Source: Cryptomeria japonica (lineage: Eukaryota; Streptophyta; Pinopsida; Cupressales; Cupressaceae). From it: DNA of 64,000 nucleotides. Shown here one piece after another: positions 13,663-24,519 of this stretch. A model generated the notes under the pieces. That model had not been told where the DNA came from and made no database searches. It was given only the letters and a program-made list of their open reading frames with translations. The stretch is from assembly GCF_030272615.1 (NCBI RefSeq), contig NC_081410.1, positions 571,225,152 through 571,289,151 of the forward strand, read 5' to 3'. The position numbers were made by a program, and so were the translations under genes. The stretch's first letter is position 1. The number at the start of each line of letters is the position of its first letter.

Positions 13663-13673
13663 TGGTATTAGAG
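13663..13673 (+). promoter_or_regulatory. Primer binding site of copia-1
   Basis: TGGTATTAGAG lies 2 bp after the 5' LTR. It is one base from TGGTATCAGAG, the usual plant copia site complementary to the 3' end of initiator methionine tRNA. The change is C to T. Confidence 0.85.
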
Positions 13674-13720
13674 AAAGGTTAGATCGCTGTTTAGATTTTG
13701 GTGTTTGAATTTCTAGAATC

Positions 13721-14440
13721 ATGGAAGAATCAAAGATAGAGAAGTTCTCCGGTCAGAGCTGCGGTTTATGGAAAGTACAGATGGAGTCTTTGCTAATAAA
13801 GAAAGACCTTTCACTCATGCTTGAAGAGAAAGAAAAGAAACCAACTGGGATGGTTGATGAAGATTGGGAAAAATTGGACAAGAAGGTGAGAGAGACAATT
13901 TTCCTCTAGCTGTCCAATAATGTTCTCTTCAATGTCATGGGTGATGCAACAACAAAAGAAGTATGGGATAGACTCTCAGCCATGTATGAAATGGCATCGA
14001 CTACAAATAAAGTCTTTATTATGAAGTACTTGTACAAACTAAAAATGAAGGAAGGTTGTCTTAATGCAAACCACATCAATGAATTCAATACATTGATTAG
14101 TCAAGAGACTTCGGTGGGGATGACACAAGATGATGAAAGCAAGGCTATTTTATTATTGTGTTCTTTACCAACCAGCTGGGATGGTGTTGTAACAATAGTT
14201 AGCACATCTATATCCAGTAAAAATAAGTTAGTTTTTGATGATGTAGCAGCGTGAGGATTTGAGAAGAAAGAATGATGAACCTTCATCCAGTGAAGCCTTA
14301 ATGGTGGTCAGCACCGATAATAGAGGCAAAAATAATTACGATAGACGTTCCAAATCAGTAAAGAGATTGAAGTCTAGAAACAGAAATGGTGAATGTTGGT
14401 TTTGTGGCAAAGCTAGTCATGTGAAAAAGGATTGCAGAAA
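13721..14440 (+). pseudogene. copia-1 gag
   Basis: Nucleocapsid/capsid gene of the element. The ATG at 13721 opens a frame that stops at 13907-13909, resumes in the same frame to 14254, then shifts by +1. It contains the copia gag phrases 'KEVWDRLSAMYE' and 'LLLCSLPTSWD', and a zinc knuckle C-x2-C-x4-H-x4-C (CWFCGKASHVKKDC, 14394-14435) that would bind RNA. Disabled by at least one stop and one frameshift. Confidence 0.88.
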
Positions 14441-14499
14441 TTTCAAAAGGGCACAAGAGAGGGTGCAGGACAGTGAAGCAAATACATTTTATGATAAAG

Positions 14500-15923
14500 A
14501 TGATAGCGTTTTAATCCTTTCAACAACCGACACTACTCCAGATTCATGGGTGCTTGATTTTGATGCCTCCTATCATGCTACCTCATGTCTTGAAGTGTTC
14601 ATTAACTACCATTAAGGTCATTTTGGAAATTTTTTCTTAGGAGATAACAAATCTTGTGAAATTACAGGCAAAGGGGATTAATTGCTGCCATTAGAAGGTG
14701 GTAAAACATTGCTGCTCAAAGATGTTCGCGATGTCCCAAAATTGAAGCAAAATTTGATATCCGTTGGACAACTCTTTGGTCAAGGTCTTAACGTTAATTT
14801 TCTCCCAGATACATGGAAAGTAACCCATGGTACCATACTGATTGCAAATGGTAATAAAGTGGGAAGCCTATACATATTTAAGACTCGTGGTGAAGTGGGA
14901 GCTGCAACGGTGATTGAGGAAAGCAAAGCAGATCTTTGGCATCAAAGACTTCGGCACATTAGCAAGAAAGGTCTCCATGTTATGCATATAAGAAATCAGC
15001 TACTGGGCCTCAAGCTTGTTGACTTAGCCTTTTCTGAACATTGCCTTTATGGCAAACAAAAGAGAGTCAGATTTTTGAAAGGTGGGCGTGACACAAAGTC
15101 AACACCGTTGGAGCTTGTATACTCGGATGTTTTTGGACCGATCGAGGTAACCTCCATTGGAGGAGCGAACTATTTTGTAACATTTCTTGATGATTGTACA
15201 AGAAAAGTATGGATTTATATGCTTTTTAGGAAATCTGAAGTATTTTCAAAATTTAAAATTTTCAAGGCATTAGTTGAAAATCAGATTGGGCATAGGATTA
15301 AATGCTTACAAACTGATAATGGTGGGGAATTTTGTTCACATGAATTTGATGATTTTTGTGCTGATAATGGGATTAGAAGAATCAAGGTTGTTCCTTTCAC
15401 TCCTCAAGAAAACGATGTAGCCGAAAGGATGAATAGAACAATTCTTGAAAAGGGATGATGTATGTTGTCTAATGCAGGTTTAGGCAAAGAATTTTGGGCA
15501 GAAGCGTGTAACACAATAGTGTATTTAATTAACCAAAGTCCATCATCTAAATTGGATTTTGGTATTCTGGAAGAGGAATGGCAAGGGAAGAGGATTTCAT
15601 ATTCTCATCTTCATGTGTTTGGATGTGAAGCCTTCTCGCATATACCCAAGGAAAAGCAAATGAAATTGGATCCAAAGTCACTGAAATTTATCTTTGTGGG
15701 GTATGGAGAAGAGCAGTTTGGTTTCAGATTGTGGGATTCAGTTCACAAAAGGATTGTTCGCAGTAGAGATGTAGTCTTTCATGAAACCTCCTTTCCCATA
15801 CTACAAGATGCAAATAAATCAGAGAGATTATGTCCCTATGTCTCTATTTTAGAATTCGCATACCAGCGCTCTACCTCTAGTCTCCTATTTAGTGGGAGCT
15901 CCTATGACATCTACATCAGTTGA
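14500..15923 (+). pseudogene. copia-1 protease and integrase
   Basis: After the zinc knuckle, 'SWVLDFDASYHAT' (about 14545-14583) stands where copia proteases have D-S-G, so the protease site itself is changed. The integrase follows: an HHCC-type head with 'WHQRLRHISKKGLH' (about 14938), then the catalytic core with YSDVFGP, LQTDNGGEF and NDVAERMN giving D, D and E, then the GKEFWAEA and SHLHVFG blocks. In-frame stops fall at 14613, about 14678, 15456 and 15921. Confidence 0.9.
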
Positions 15924-16019
15924 ATACAATTCTCAGACTGAGAATGAAGATGTGAGTGATGAAAATGTTTGGTAGATTCATGTAATTTTGAAATTGGGGG
16001 TCTCCAGAGTAGAGTGAAT

Positions 16020-16754
16020 TCTCCCCAAAATACCACTCATGTTGCAGGAAACTTTGGCTCCGTTTATTCCCAATTGGCTGCGCAACCCACTCGGTGGTCT
16101 TCAACTCCACCTCAGCCTGCATGATGTGTTTTATCCTCCCCACACCCACCTCCTCGACAACCTCCCCAATCACGTGCCTCCCCTCACTCATCGCGTGACC
16201 TACCAGCGCTGCAGGCTTCCCTCGACCCCCCCACAGCCTCCTCCCCCTCTCTGTAGGCCCTCTCCCACAAGCTTCCTGTAGACCTTTCACCCCACGAGCC
16301 CTCCCCACTCTGCTCCCCGCATCCTCATGTCCCCACAGGGCTTGCGCCTCTTATGCAAGCTCCCTCTCGTGAGCTCCCCGCCCACTCTCATGCCACGGTC
16401 TCTGCACCGCCCCGTCCCATGCACTCACCTGCTGCTAAGGGGTCTCTGCCACCATCGTGCATCCAAACTGTCGATGGTGATATGGCAGCCCCCTACTGTA
16501 GACCCCTGCTCTATCACTCAACGCTGGAAGAGAAAGATGTCTCTATAGACTCTGCTTCCTGTGAATTGCTTGAATCTAATGTGGATAAACATTTACAGAC
16601 CTTCAATTACCCTACAGATAGGGACATTACTAGACACAAAAAAAAAGATATTATCAGGCAGACTAACAATGGGAGAGATATAAATCTGCATAAACAGGGA
16701 ATACATAATGATTCTACTACTCCAGCAGAGAGTCAAATGAGGAAATCAACCTAA
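16020..16754 (+). other. GC-rich, proline-rich linker inside copia-1
   Basis: Between integrase and RT, about 16060-16550 is far richer in C and G than the rest of the element. In the pol frame it encodes a Pro/Ser/His-rich stretch (for example 'SPHEPSPLCSPHPHVPTG' and 'SAPPRPMHSPAAKGSLPP'). Copia polyproteins usually have a variable spacer here, so it may be native, but the base composition suggests expansion or capture. Stops occur inside and at its end (16752). Confidence 0.6.
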
Positions 16755-16899
16755 CAGAGGCAATCTCCTGCAAAATTTTTTGATTATGACTTACTGTTTT
16801 GTGAAGATGCTGAACCTTCTTTGCTCATCTCTAATCAAATAGAGCCTACAACATACAAAGAGGCTTGTAAAAATGCAGACCATGATAACTGACATGTTG

Positions 16900-18398
16900 T
16901 AATGTGCGAAGAAATGGACACACTAGTGAGAAATTAGACATGAGAATTGGTGCCACTTCCGCCTGACAGAAAGGCATTAAGAAATAAATGGGTATACAAA
17001 CTAAAAGATGAAGCCGATGGTCACAAAAGATTTCGAGTGAAACTGGTTGTAAAGGGATATGCTCAACATCAAGACCTTGACTTCAAAGAAATTTTCTCGC
17101 CAGTAGTTAAATTGAGTACTATCCAAGCAGTATTGGGCTTAATTGTAGCCTGGGATCTTGAACTTGAACAACTAGATGTGAAGACGACATTTCTCCATGG
17201 TGATCTTGATGAGGAACTATTTATGCATCAGCCGGAAGGGTTCATCAAAAAGGGGAAGGAACACCTTTATTGTAAATTGAAACACAGTTTGTATGGACTT
17301 AAGTAAGCCCCCTGACAATGCTATCTTAAATTTGAAAAGTTCATGATTGATCACAAGTTTACTCGCAGCGAGTCTGATCCTTGTATCTATTACAAGAAGC
17401 TTCCTAATGGTGAATTGGTCATTCTTCTCCTTTATGTGGATGATATGCTAGTGGTTGGCACAAGCATGAGGATTGTGAGTGAACTTAAGACTCATTTAGC
17501 AAAAGAATTTGTCATGAAAGATTTAGGGGCAGCAAAGAAGATACTAGGAATGACTATTTTTTGGGATAGAAAAAAGAGAGAACTCAAACTATCTTAGCAA
17601 GACTACATTAAAAAAGTCTTGGACAGATTTGGTATGGCGGATGCTAAGTCTGTTTGTGTACCTTTAGCCTCTTATTTTCAGTTGTCTTCTCAATTGTGTC
17701 CTAAAACACAAGAAGATAAGGAGTTTATGGTTAAAATTCCATACAAATATGCAGTTGGAAGTCTCATGTATGCTATGGTATCTACTTGACCAGATATTGC
17801 TCATGTGATGGGTTTGGTGAGCAGATTTATGGCTAATCCGAGAAAATCACATTGGGAGGCGGTTAAGTATATCTTGAGGTATCTCAAAGGTACTTCTGAT
17901 TTTTGTTTATGGTTTGGAAAGGACAAGGTAGTTTTGCAAGGGTTTACCGATTCTGATTTTGCTAGTGACTTAGACAAAATAAAGTCTACTTCTGGTTATG
18001 CTTTCACATTTGTTGCGGCAGTGATTAGTTGGGCTTCAAAATTCCAACATATGGTTGCTCAATCAACTGCGGAGGCTGAATATATAGCTCTTTCTGAAGG
18101 AGCAAAAGAGATGGTATGGTTGCAACTCTTGTTCAACAAGTTGGGTTTGAAGCAATTAGATTTTGCTTTGTTTTATGATAACAGCAGTGCAATTTTTATG
18201 ACTAAATATCAGACATCTCAGTCGTGGTCAAAACATGTTGATGTTCGCAGTCATTATGTTCGCCATATGGTCGAAGAAGGAAAGTTTCACGTAGATAAGA
18301 TTCATACCGACCTGAATCCAACTGATGTGCTCACTAAAGTGGTTAAGTGGGAAAATTTTGATTTCTACCGAGCTTCTCTAGGCCTTTCTAATAACTGA
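16900..18398 (+). pseudogene. copia-1 reverse transcriptase and RNase H
   Basis: RT and RNase H of the element, which would copy element RNA into DNA. RT blocks: KWVYKLK, KARLVVKGY-like 'RVKLVVKGYAQ', 'LDVKTTFLHGDLDEELFM', 'QPEGF', 'LYGLK', and an intact YVDD (17432-17443). RNase H blocks: 'GFTDSDFASD', 'STAEAEYIAL', 'FYDNSSAIF' and 'KHVDVRSHYVR'. Stops lie just before the first block, at 17304, about 17313, 17595 and about 17790, all in one frame with no frameshift. Not translatable as it stands. Confidence 0.93.
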
Positions 18399-18448
18399 TA
18401 GCAAAATTGAGTGGGGGAATCTACTTGTTGCAGCAGTTCATTGGCCTT

Positions 18449-18459
18449 CAGTGGGAGAT
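18449..18459 (+). promoter_or_regulatory. Polypurine tract of copia-1
   Basis: AGTGGGAGAT directly before the 3' LTR is the typical plant copia plus-strand primer (…GTGGGAGAT then TGTTGG). Confidence 0.85.
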
Positions 18460-18761
18460 TGTTGGAAGTTGAAGTTCAATAGACTCCTTCCTTGTTTCCT
18501 GCCAAAACTCTTGGCTATTCATATTCTCTTTGCAAGCTCTTTAAGAGCTGATTGTAATTCATTTCTAAAGGTTAATTGCTGGAGCTGAATGCAGCTATGT
18601 GTGTAAAACCAAATTGGTGATTAATAAATTGATTCCCCTGCTTCAAGTGTGGATGTAGGCAATTGTCGAACCACAATATAATTTGTGTGTCTCTTTGTTT
18701 GTGTTATGTGTTGTTAATTCTATTTATCTATTGTTTTCAATTCAATTTCTTCATCCTAACA
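18460..18761 (+). repeat. 3' LTR of copia-1
   Basis: 302 bp, TGTTGGAAG...CCTAACA. It pairs with 13359-13660 without length change and is followed by the GTTTG target duplicate. Confidence 0.95.
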
Positions 18762-19500
18762 GTTTGGACATCCATCATGGGACAATGGAAAGGAATTTTC
18801 TGAAATCCTATAGCTGCAGCTACCCTGGTAGACATGTATTTAAAATGTGTAAGCTTTGATAAGGTACATAAATTGTTTGAAAGAATGGCTTTTAGAATTA
18901 TTTAACAGAGTGTCATGATTTTAAGATACAGAAAAGGTGGAAGCATATGCACGACACATGAACTATTTGACAAAATGGTTCAAAGAAATATGTCCTCTTG
19001 GAACATTCTCATTTTAAGTTGTGGATGTATTCTTAGGTTCATGGTGACCTTAATTGTTTAATTTTTTTATTCAATATTATGAACCTAGGCTTAGTGCCAC
19101 AAAGAATACCAATCAAAGCATACCATTTAAATATTTTGAGAGGAAGACTAATGACACAAGCAATTTTATCAACAATTGCTTCCATGCTATCAATATTCTT
19201 ATTCCAAATGCAATACCAATCGAAGCATGGAATTAAAATCCTTTGAGAGGAAGACTACTGACATGAGCAATTTTATCAACAATTGCTTCCATTCTATCAT
19301 ATTCTTATTCCAAATGCAATAGTCTCATGGCCTTGGTAAGTTCCTTGCCACTAATAAGGGTATAGATATTACACACAAACATGGAAAAGATGTCAATGTT
19401 GACATCTTGTCAAATAAATCCTTTGATGGGATCCACACCAAGTACTTTTTAAATGACAGCCAAGATACCACCATCTTGGAAGATTTTTTTTTTCTCAATC
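18762..19500 (+). pseudogene. PPR gene fragment, copy A, right part
   Basis: Continues copy A after the copia insertion. Phrases include 'ATLVDMYLKCVSFDKVHKLF' (about 18808-18870) and 'ELFDKMVQRNMSSWN' (about 18960-19005), broken by stops. Homology to the inverted copy continues past the coding part, through 'cttgccactaataag' and 'acacacaaacatgga.gatgtcaatgttgaca', to about 19480. A 107-bp tandem duplication (19105-19318) is present only in this copy. Confidence 0.78.
19105..19318 (+). repeat. 107-bp tandem duplication
   Basis: Two adjacent units start at 19105 and 19212 with 'aataccaatc.aagcat' and run to 'attcttattccaaatgcaat'. They differ at a handful of sites and small indels. Confidence 0.88.
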
Positions 19501-22500
19501 TAGCTTTATTGATCTCCACAAGATTGACCATCTAGTATAATTCACCACCAAAGTGAATTAGCATATCCATTGTGAGGTTTAAGTACCACAAATAGCCTAG
19601 AAATAAGATAAATAGTGAAACAAATTACTATCAAATGGATAAGTAGTGAGAAGCATCTAACAAAAAATAATAAGGTGAAAACCCTCTCGAGTTGTATCAC
19701 TCCAACATAGAAATTGATTTACACATGACGCCAAGGAATGCTCACAAAATGTGGAATGATTGTATCAACATCAAGATCAAATGTGTTATTAGTCCCACAT
19801 CTTGCTAAGGCTAGGCTAATCATTGACAACAACATGTGGAAATTGAAGATGTTAAACTACATAATATAACACAAACTTCATTCAAAGTGATTTTTATTCT
19901 CTAATTAAGAGAGAATCTTTCTATATAAATAGAATGCTCACCATGAAAAATTAACCTTAATTATTATCATGTTAGTGATGTGTGATTTAAACAATAAGAA
20001 GCCATGCAAAAGAGTTTTAACTTCTACTTCATTCTAAGATCAATTCCCTCAATTATCATAGAAGCCAACTTTTCTAGGGTTTTCATGAGGAACCTCCAAT
20101 TACTTCATCGTATGATTTTCTAATATTAAGCTCAAGATTATTATGATTTTTATTTGTATTAGAAATTGAGTAATCAATTCCATGTCTAGTATTGATAAGT
20201 TCATTGATGGATCTTATTTAGATTAAGTGACTTTATTCTTGGGAATTTAGAAAAGGGAACACTTTTTTTAGATTATTCTTCCTTGACTTCAAGAGGATTT
20301 AATATATAATGTTATGTAAAAAGAGATATTTTTCAAAATTCTAAAAGATTGAAGGGAAGAATTCTTGGGGATTATTGTAATAAAAATACAATTGAGTTCT
20401 TTTAGCACCTTTCTATCTTTGGGCTTCACCACAAGTCACCACAACTTATTTTTCAATGACATAACATTCCTAGAAGAAGGCAACATGAAATCAATTAGAC
20501 CTTTAGGCTTTATTTGAGCTCACTTACAAGGAATCGAAATTTATCTCTTTAGGTTCCAAAGGTGTGATTAAAATTTCATGATCTTCACTTTTGATAGTGA
20601 TGGGAATGAACTATAAGAAACCTATTATTTTCTAAAAGTTTGAATCCTCCATACTTTGAAGTAATTCACTAAAAAAGAAGATTTATTCAACCCTAATGAG
20701 TTTAAGCTTAGTGAGAGATTCTCCTCTATTATATTTGATAGAAGTGACTTGTTTAGCTTCCTCTTTCCCTAGTTAAGTTGTGAAAATGTTTTATGTTCTT
20801 TTCATCTTTAGGTAGCTAAATTTCTCAAGATTTTTTTTTCATTCTACGTATTTAGTCTTTGCCTTACCTCTTTGCTTACCTTCCTTTGATATAAAAGACA
20901 AAATATATAGCATCAATACATTTTTAAATTATCAATGTTAACCACAATAAAGTATAAATCCCAATACCACATGTAACATGTCATCAAGCAAAAATAACAT
21001 ACTTATAGATTCAAAGCATTAAATAATGGAGAAACCTACATGCGATACTTCAAAATTATTGTCACGGGCTCAAAAAAACTATATAAATATTAGTTTATGT
21101 TCAAGCTATAAATCACTTGCCACATGCATAGAAATAATCCCAACTATAAACAACTATCCACTTGATAGATTCTCTCAAACTAGTTGACTATCTTTTTTCT
21201 TGTTAAATTTTTCTCAAATTTAAATATGACAATGAAAAATCATAACTTAAACTATTCCCAATACTATAAAATCCAATTTCAAGTTTCACCATAGAATAAT
21301 AACTACAACCAACAAACAAACAATTAAACTAAACTAAAAATTTCCACTTTTTCATAGTGATTCAATATTACCACATTGTGTAGCGATTCTCATATATTAC
21401 TCTTGATAGAGGTAATGAGGCTCATAACATTCAAAGTTAGGATCATCATTATAGTTGTGGGGCTACTTCCCCCTACTTTGATATTTTTTTATCAAAATTT
21501 AGTGTAGATTGAGAACTAGGTTTGATCTCTTCAATTGTGACATCTTGAACTATCTTACAACTCTTTCCTATTTTGGGGTTGTAGTTAGTTTTGGCCTTTT
21601 GTGTCTCTTATTATGATATTGATAATAATTCCATGGAGACTAATATTTTGGCTTCCTCATATTGTACTTTTTGGTATTCCTCATATGCCTTTGTTTCATT
21701 GGACACATTTACTAATGATTTAATTTCTAGTTCAAGAGGAATTTCCTTAAATTTTTCACTAAACCATAAGAGAAAGTCATCTATATGGAAATAAATCAAC
21801 TAATTTTGGCATGGTAGTTATAATATCATCATTTACTATATAATATTTTATGTTCTGGGAATTTTTATTTAAGGATATATCAGGCTCAACTAATTATTCT
21901 CTAACCCATTTCATAATAATTTCGGGGATATTCTATCTATTTTTTTTTTGTAATAATTTTTTTAATTATAATGCCTACAAGATTGGATTAACCTTAATTT
22001 CTATCAACTAATTTTAGTTCCCTATATTAGATTCCAGTAGAATTGCAATTGATAAGGGTTCGCAAAAATCTCTTCTTATACATACCCTATCATAAGCCCT
22101 AGAATCTCCCTACATAATTATGTTATCTAAGATTTTAAAATTTCAAAATGAGTTGTCAATCCACTCCAAGATTGCATGGTACCACTATTCGTCATGAAGA
22201 ATTTAAATTCTAACATCCCCATTGTTATCGATTAGGGAACAAGAGTTATATTAACAAAAACTTGATTTAAAATTAAGGACCATCCACTAGATTAAATTTG
22301 AGTCCATAACAAACCATGATAAATGAAACGAATAGTAGTAGTCTATGTAGTAGCTTTCTGAATTGAGCACATGCAAGTTGTTGCATATATATTTTAAATT
22401 TTTAAATGATGTAAACTAATTAAATGTTATTTTTTAATGTGTTTTGTGTTTTATTTTAATTTTAAGAAAAAATTAATAAGAAATTTTTAAAAACTTGACA

Positions 22501-22522
22501 CTTTTCTTTAATTATTGAAAAA
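19501..22522. other. AT-rich intergenic DNA
   Basis: About 3 kb. No intact gene, RNA box or clear TE motif is seen. A short open frame at 21611-21799 (-) with 'WFSEKFKEIPLELEIKSLV' is not recognised and may be decayed coding DNA or chance. Confidence 0.45.
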
Positions 22523-22527
22523 TTTAA

Positions 22528-23770
22528 TGTAAAGCGGAAAATCGAACCCTAGGTGTTCTCCCCCACTCCAAGGAGAAAGGGGGTCACTAGGATTGACGGT
22601 TTTCACTTAGGAGGGACTTTACATTCAAAAGAGGGGTTGAAACCCACAAGATCCAATCCCACGCAATGCAAGATTGGATTCTAAATGAGTTTCAAGGGTT
22701 GAGACATCAAGGATACCCTCTTTTGTAAAGAATGTAGATAGAAGATTGAACTAGGAATGTATGTAGGAGCAAGAAAGATTCGCTTATAAACAGAGATAGG
22801 AATATAGGATGAAGCTGCGGACCTGGAACTAGCAGTAAAATATTGAGACGGCGCTGTCCTGCAAATTTGAGCAAAAGTTGACGGGATGATGGCGCCCGGC
22901 GTGCACACGGTCCTCCGAAAAATCCGCGAAACGAAGGGGGACCTGTTCGTCTCTGCACAAGGATTCCAGATCTTCAATTTCAGTTGCGTACCTGCAACCT
23001 ACACACAGAAAAGTGAGGACGATTGGGGGGTTAGGGATTAGGGGTTTGCCGTTAGGTCAAACCCTGGTTTTGGAATTAACCAAGAAATGAGAAATGTTGT
23101 AAATGTAAATGATTGTAATGTAAACAAGTACTTGATACCTTGTTGTAAGAATGTTTGTATTCTTACATGCGAAGGTGTAAATGTTGTTGTATGTTGTATG
23201 TTGTATGTGATCTCCTCTTCAATGGTTGAATCCTTGTCTTGAATGCAACACTTAGCCTTGAATGGAGACTTAGAATGATCAATTGCTTGAAGGAATGCTT
23301 GAATGCTTGAATGCTTGAGTATCGTTTTCGCGTCTTGTACACATATGTCCTTCCTCCTCAAATGGGAGAGGAAATGTAGTTTATATACTTGTCAATTAGG
23401 GTTGAAAGACTGATTTTTCCGACCTTGGGCCGACCAGGAAACAATATTTCCCGAATTGCAAACTTAAAGACTCGAAGCCCCAAAAGAGACCGGGCCCAAA
23501 ATAGGGCCAGGGACCAGGGCACTGGGCGCCATGGTCCTGGGGGACCAAGGCGCTGGGCGCCCTAGTCCTGAAGGACCAGGGCGCTGGGCGCCATGGTCCC
23601 ACCTCCAAGGACAGTAGGGTGCAAGGAGGATCAGGCCAGGGTGCTGAAAAATGCAGTTTTTGAAGTGATGAACAAGTTTCGGGGTCTCCATTCAGGTTCA
23701 GTGTTGCGTTGCCATTGTGAAGACCCAAATGCGGTCGAAATTGCAAGTGTCACAATTTTAGGATGCTACA
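22528..23770 (-). repeat. 3' LTR of the Gag-protease element
   Basis: Left terminal repeat, 1243 bp. It holds three 31-bp GC-rich units (23511-23600), two full plus partial copies of the 8-bp unit gaatgctt (about 23291-23317), and a TATA-like GTTTATATA (23379-23387, minus strand). Confidence 0.94.
23511..23600. repeat. Triple 31-bp GC-rich repeat in LTR
   Basis: Three units start at 23511, 23542 and 23573, each close to 'ggaccagggcgctgggcgcc' followed by 'atggtcctgg'. Each begins GGACCA and nearly ends TGGTCC, so each can fold on itself. The same array sits at 30103-30192 in the other LTR. Minus-strand frames through it are spurious Pro/Gly/Ala-rich peptides. Confidence 0.88.
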
Positions 23771-23786
23771 TTTAGCCCCCACTTTA
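23771..23786 (-). promoter_or_regulatory. Polypurine tract of the Gag-protease element
   Basis: On the minus strand, AAAGTGGGGGCTAAA abuts the 3' LTR start, the usual gypsy plus-strand primer. A second similar stretch (ACTTGGGGGCTAAA) lies upstream at about 24181-24194. Confidence 0.82.
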
Positions 23787-24078
23787 GCGGGAGTATAAGC
23801 GTACACCAATACTTCTTGTAAAGTACAAGGAAACAACATTGAAAGACTTTCACCACGTCAAGGAGGCAAGATACACCAAGCCCCCAGTGGACTAAGGATC
23901 TTACGACTTTGATTGACAAAGTAAAAGGGAAGATCACGAGGGAGAACCATGACTATCAGTAGTAAGGTTCCCTCACTATGAGTCATGTAAGAAAAAATAC
24001 CAAAAATTTTCAAGGCAAAGCTAAGTTCGCCAAGAAATTTTCAAGTATCCTGAAGGGATAGACGGGGTGTATGCCCCC

Positions 24079-24130
24079 CTACGTTAAAGCGATCACACAT
24101 GCCTCAACGGGGGTGATTGCTTTAAGGTAG
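24079..24130. other. Predicted stem-loop, 18-bp arms
   Basis: Arms 24079-24096 and 24113-24130 pair at 16 of 18 positions around a 16-nt loop. It lies in the noncoding part between the Gag-protease frame and the 3' LTR. The role is unknown; it could stabilise or mark element RNA. Confidence 0.65.
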
Positions 24131-24519
24131 TGATACACATAAGAAATGAGAAGGGAAAGGAGCACGTTATCACAAAGATTTAGCCCCCAAGTGTGAGATA
24201 AACCCAAGGATAATAGACACAAAACACAAAGCACGAGGTGACTTCGCTTTCCTTGGGGTCAGTATGCTATATGATAAGTCATGTATATCATATGTATGTA
24301 TGCATAATTGTTCTTCATTCCCCAATTAAGGAAGGTCACCTAGAAGAAGGGAACACATGTGTCTTTTGAGTCAACATGAGAGAGACCAAAAGAGATTGCA
24401 ATGCTTTGCATCATCCTCAAGTAGACAACACTAAGGACAACAAATAGAAGAATGAGAATAACACATAGAAGCAGTAACAAAAGAAAGAGAGGAGGAGAGA
24501 ATCTGCTATGCTAATGAAA

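Larger units (their letters stand above)
13359..18761 (+). mobile_element. Ty1/copia LTR retrotransposon, copia-1 (complete ends, dead)
   Basis: A 5403-bp element with 302-bp LTRs, a 5-bp target duplication, a tRNA-iMet type primer site, a polypurine tract, and gag-protease-integrase-RT-RNase H in copia order. One reading frame runs from about 14259 to 18398, interrupted by in-frame stops. One frameshift separates it from the gag start. It sits inside a PPR pseudogene. The two LTRs differ at roughly 21 of 302 sites by hand count, so the insertion is old. Confidence 0.95.

Noticed and set aside
22681-23775. Frames within the LTRs of the Gag-protease element (also 29265-30367)
   Set aside because: They occur in both LTRs, differ by shifts and stops, and translate promoter and repeat sequence. 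No conserved protein is evident.
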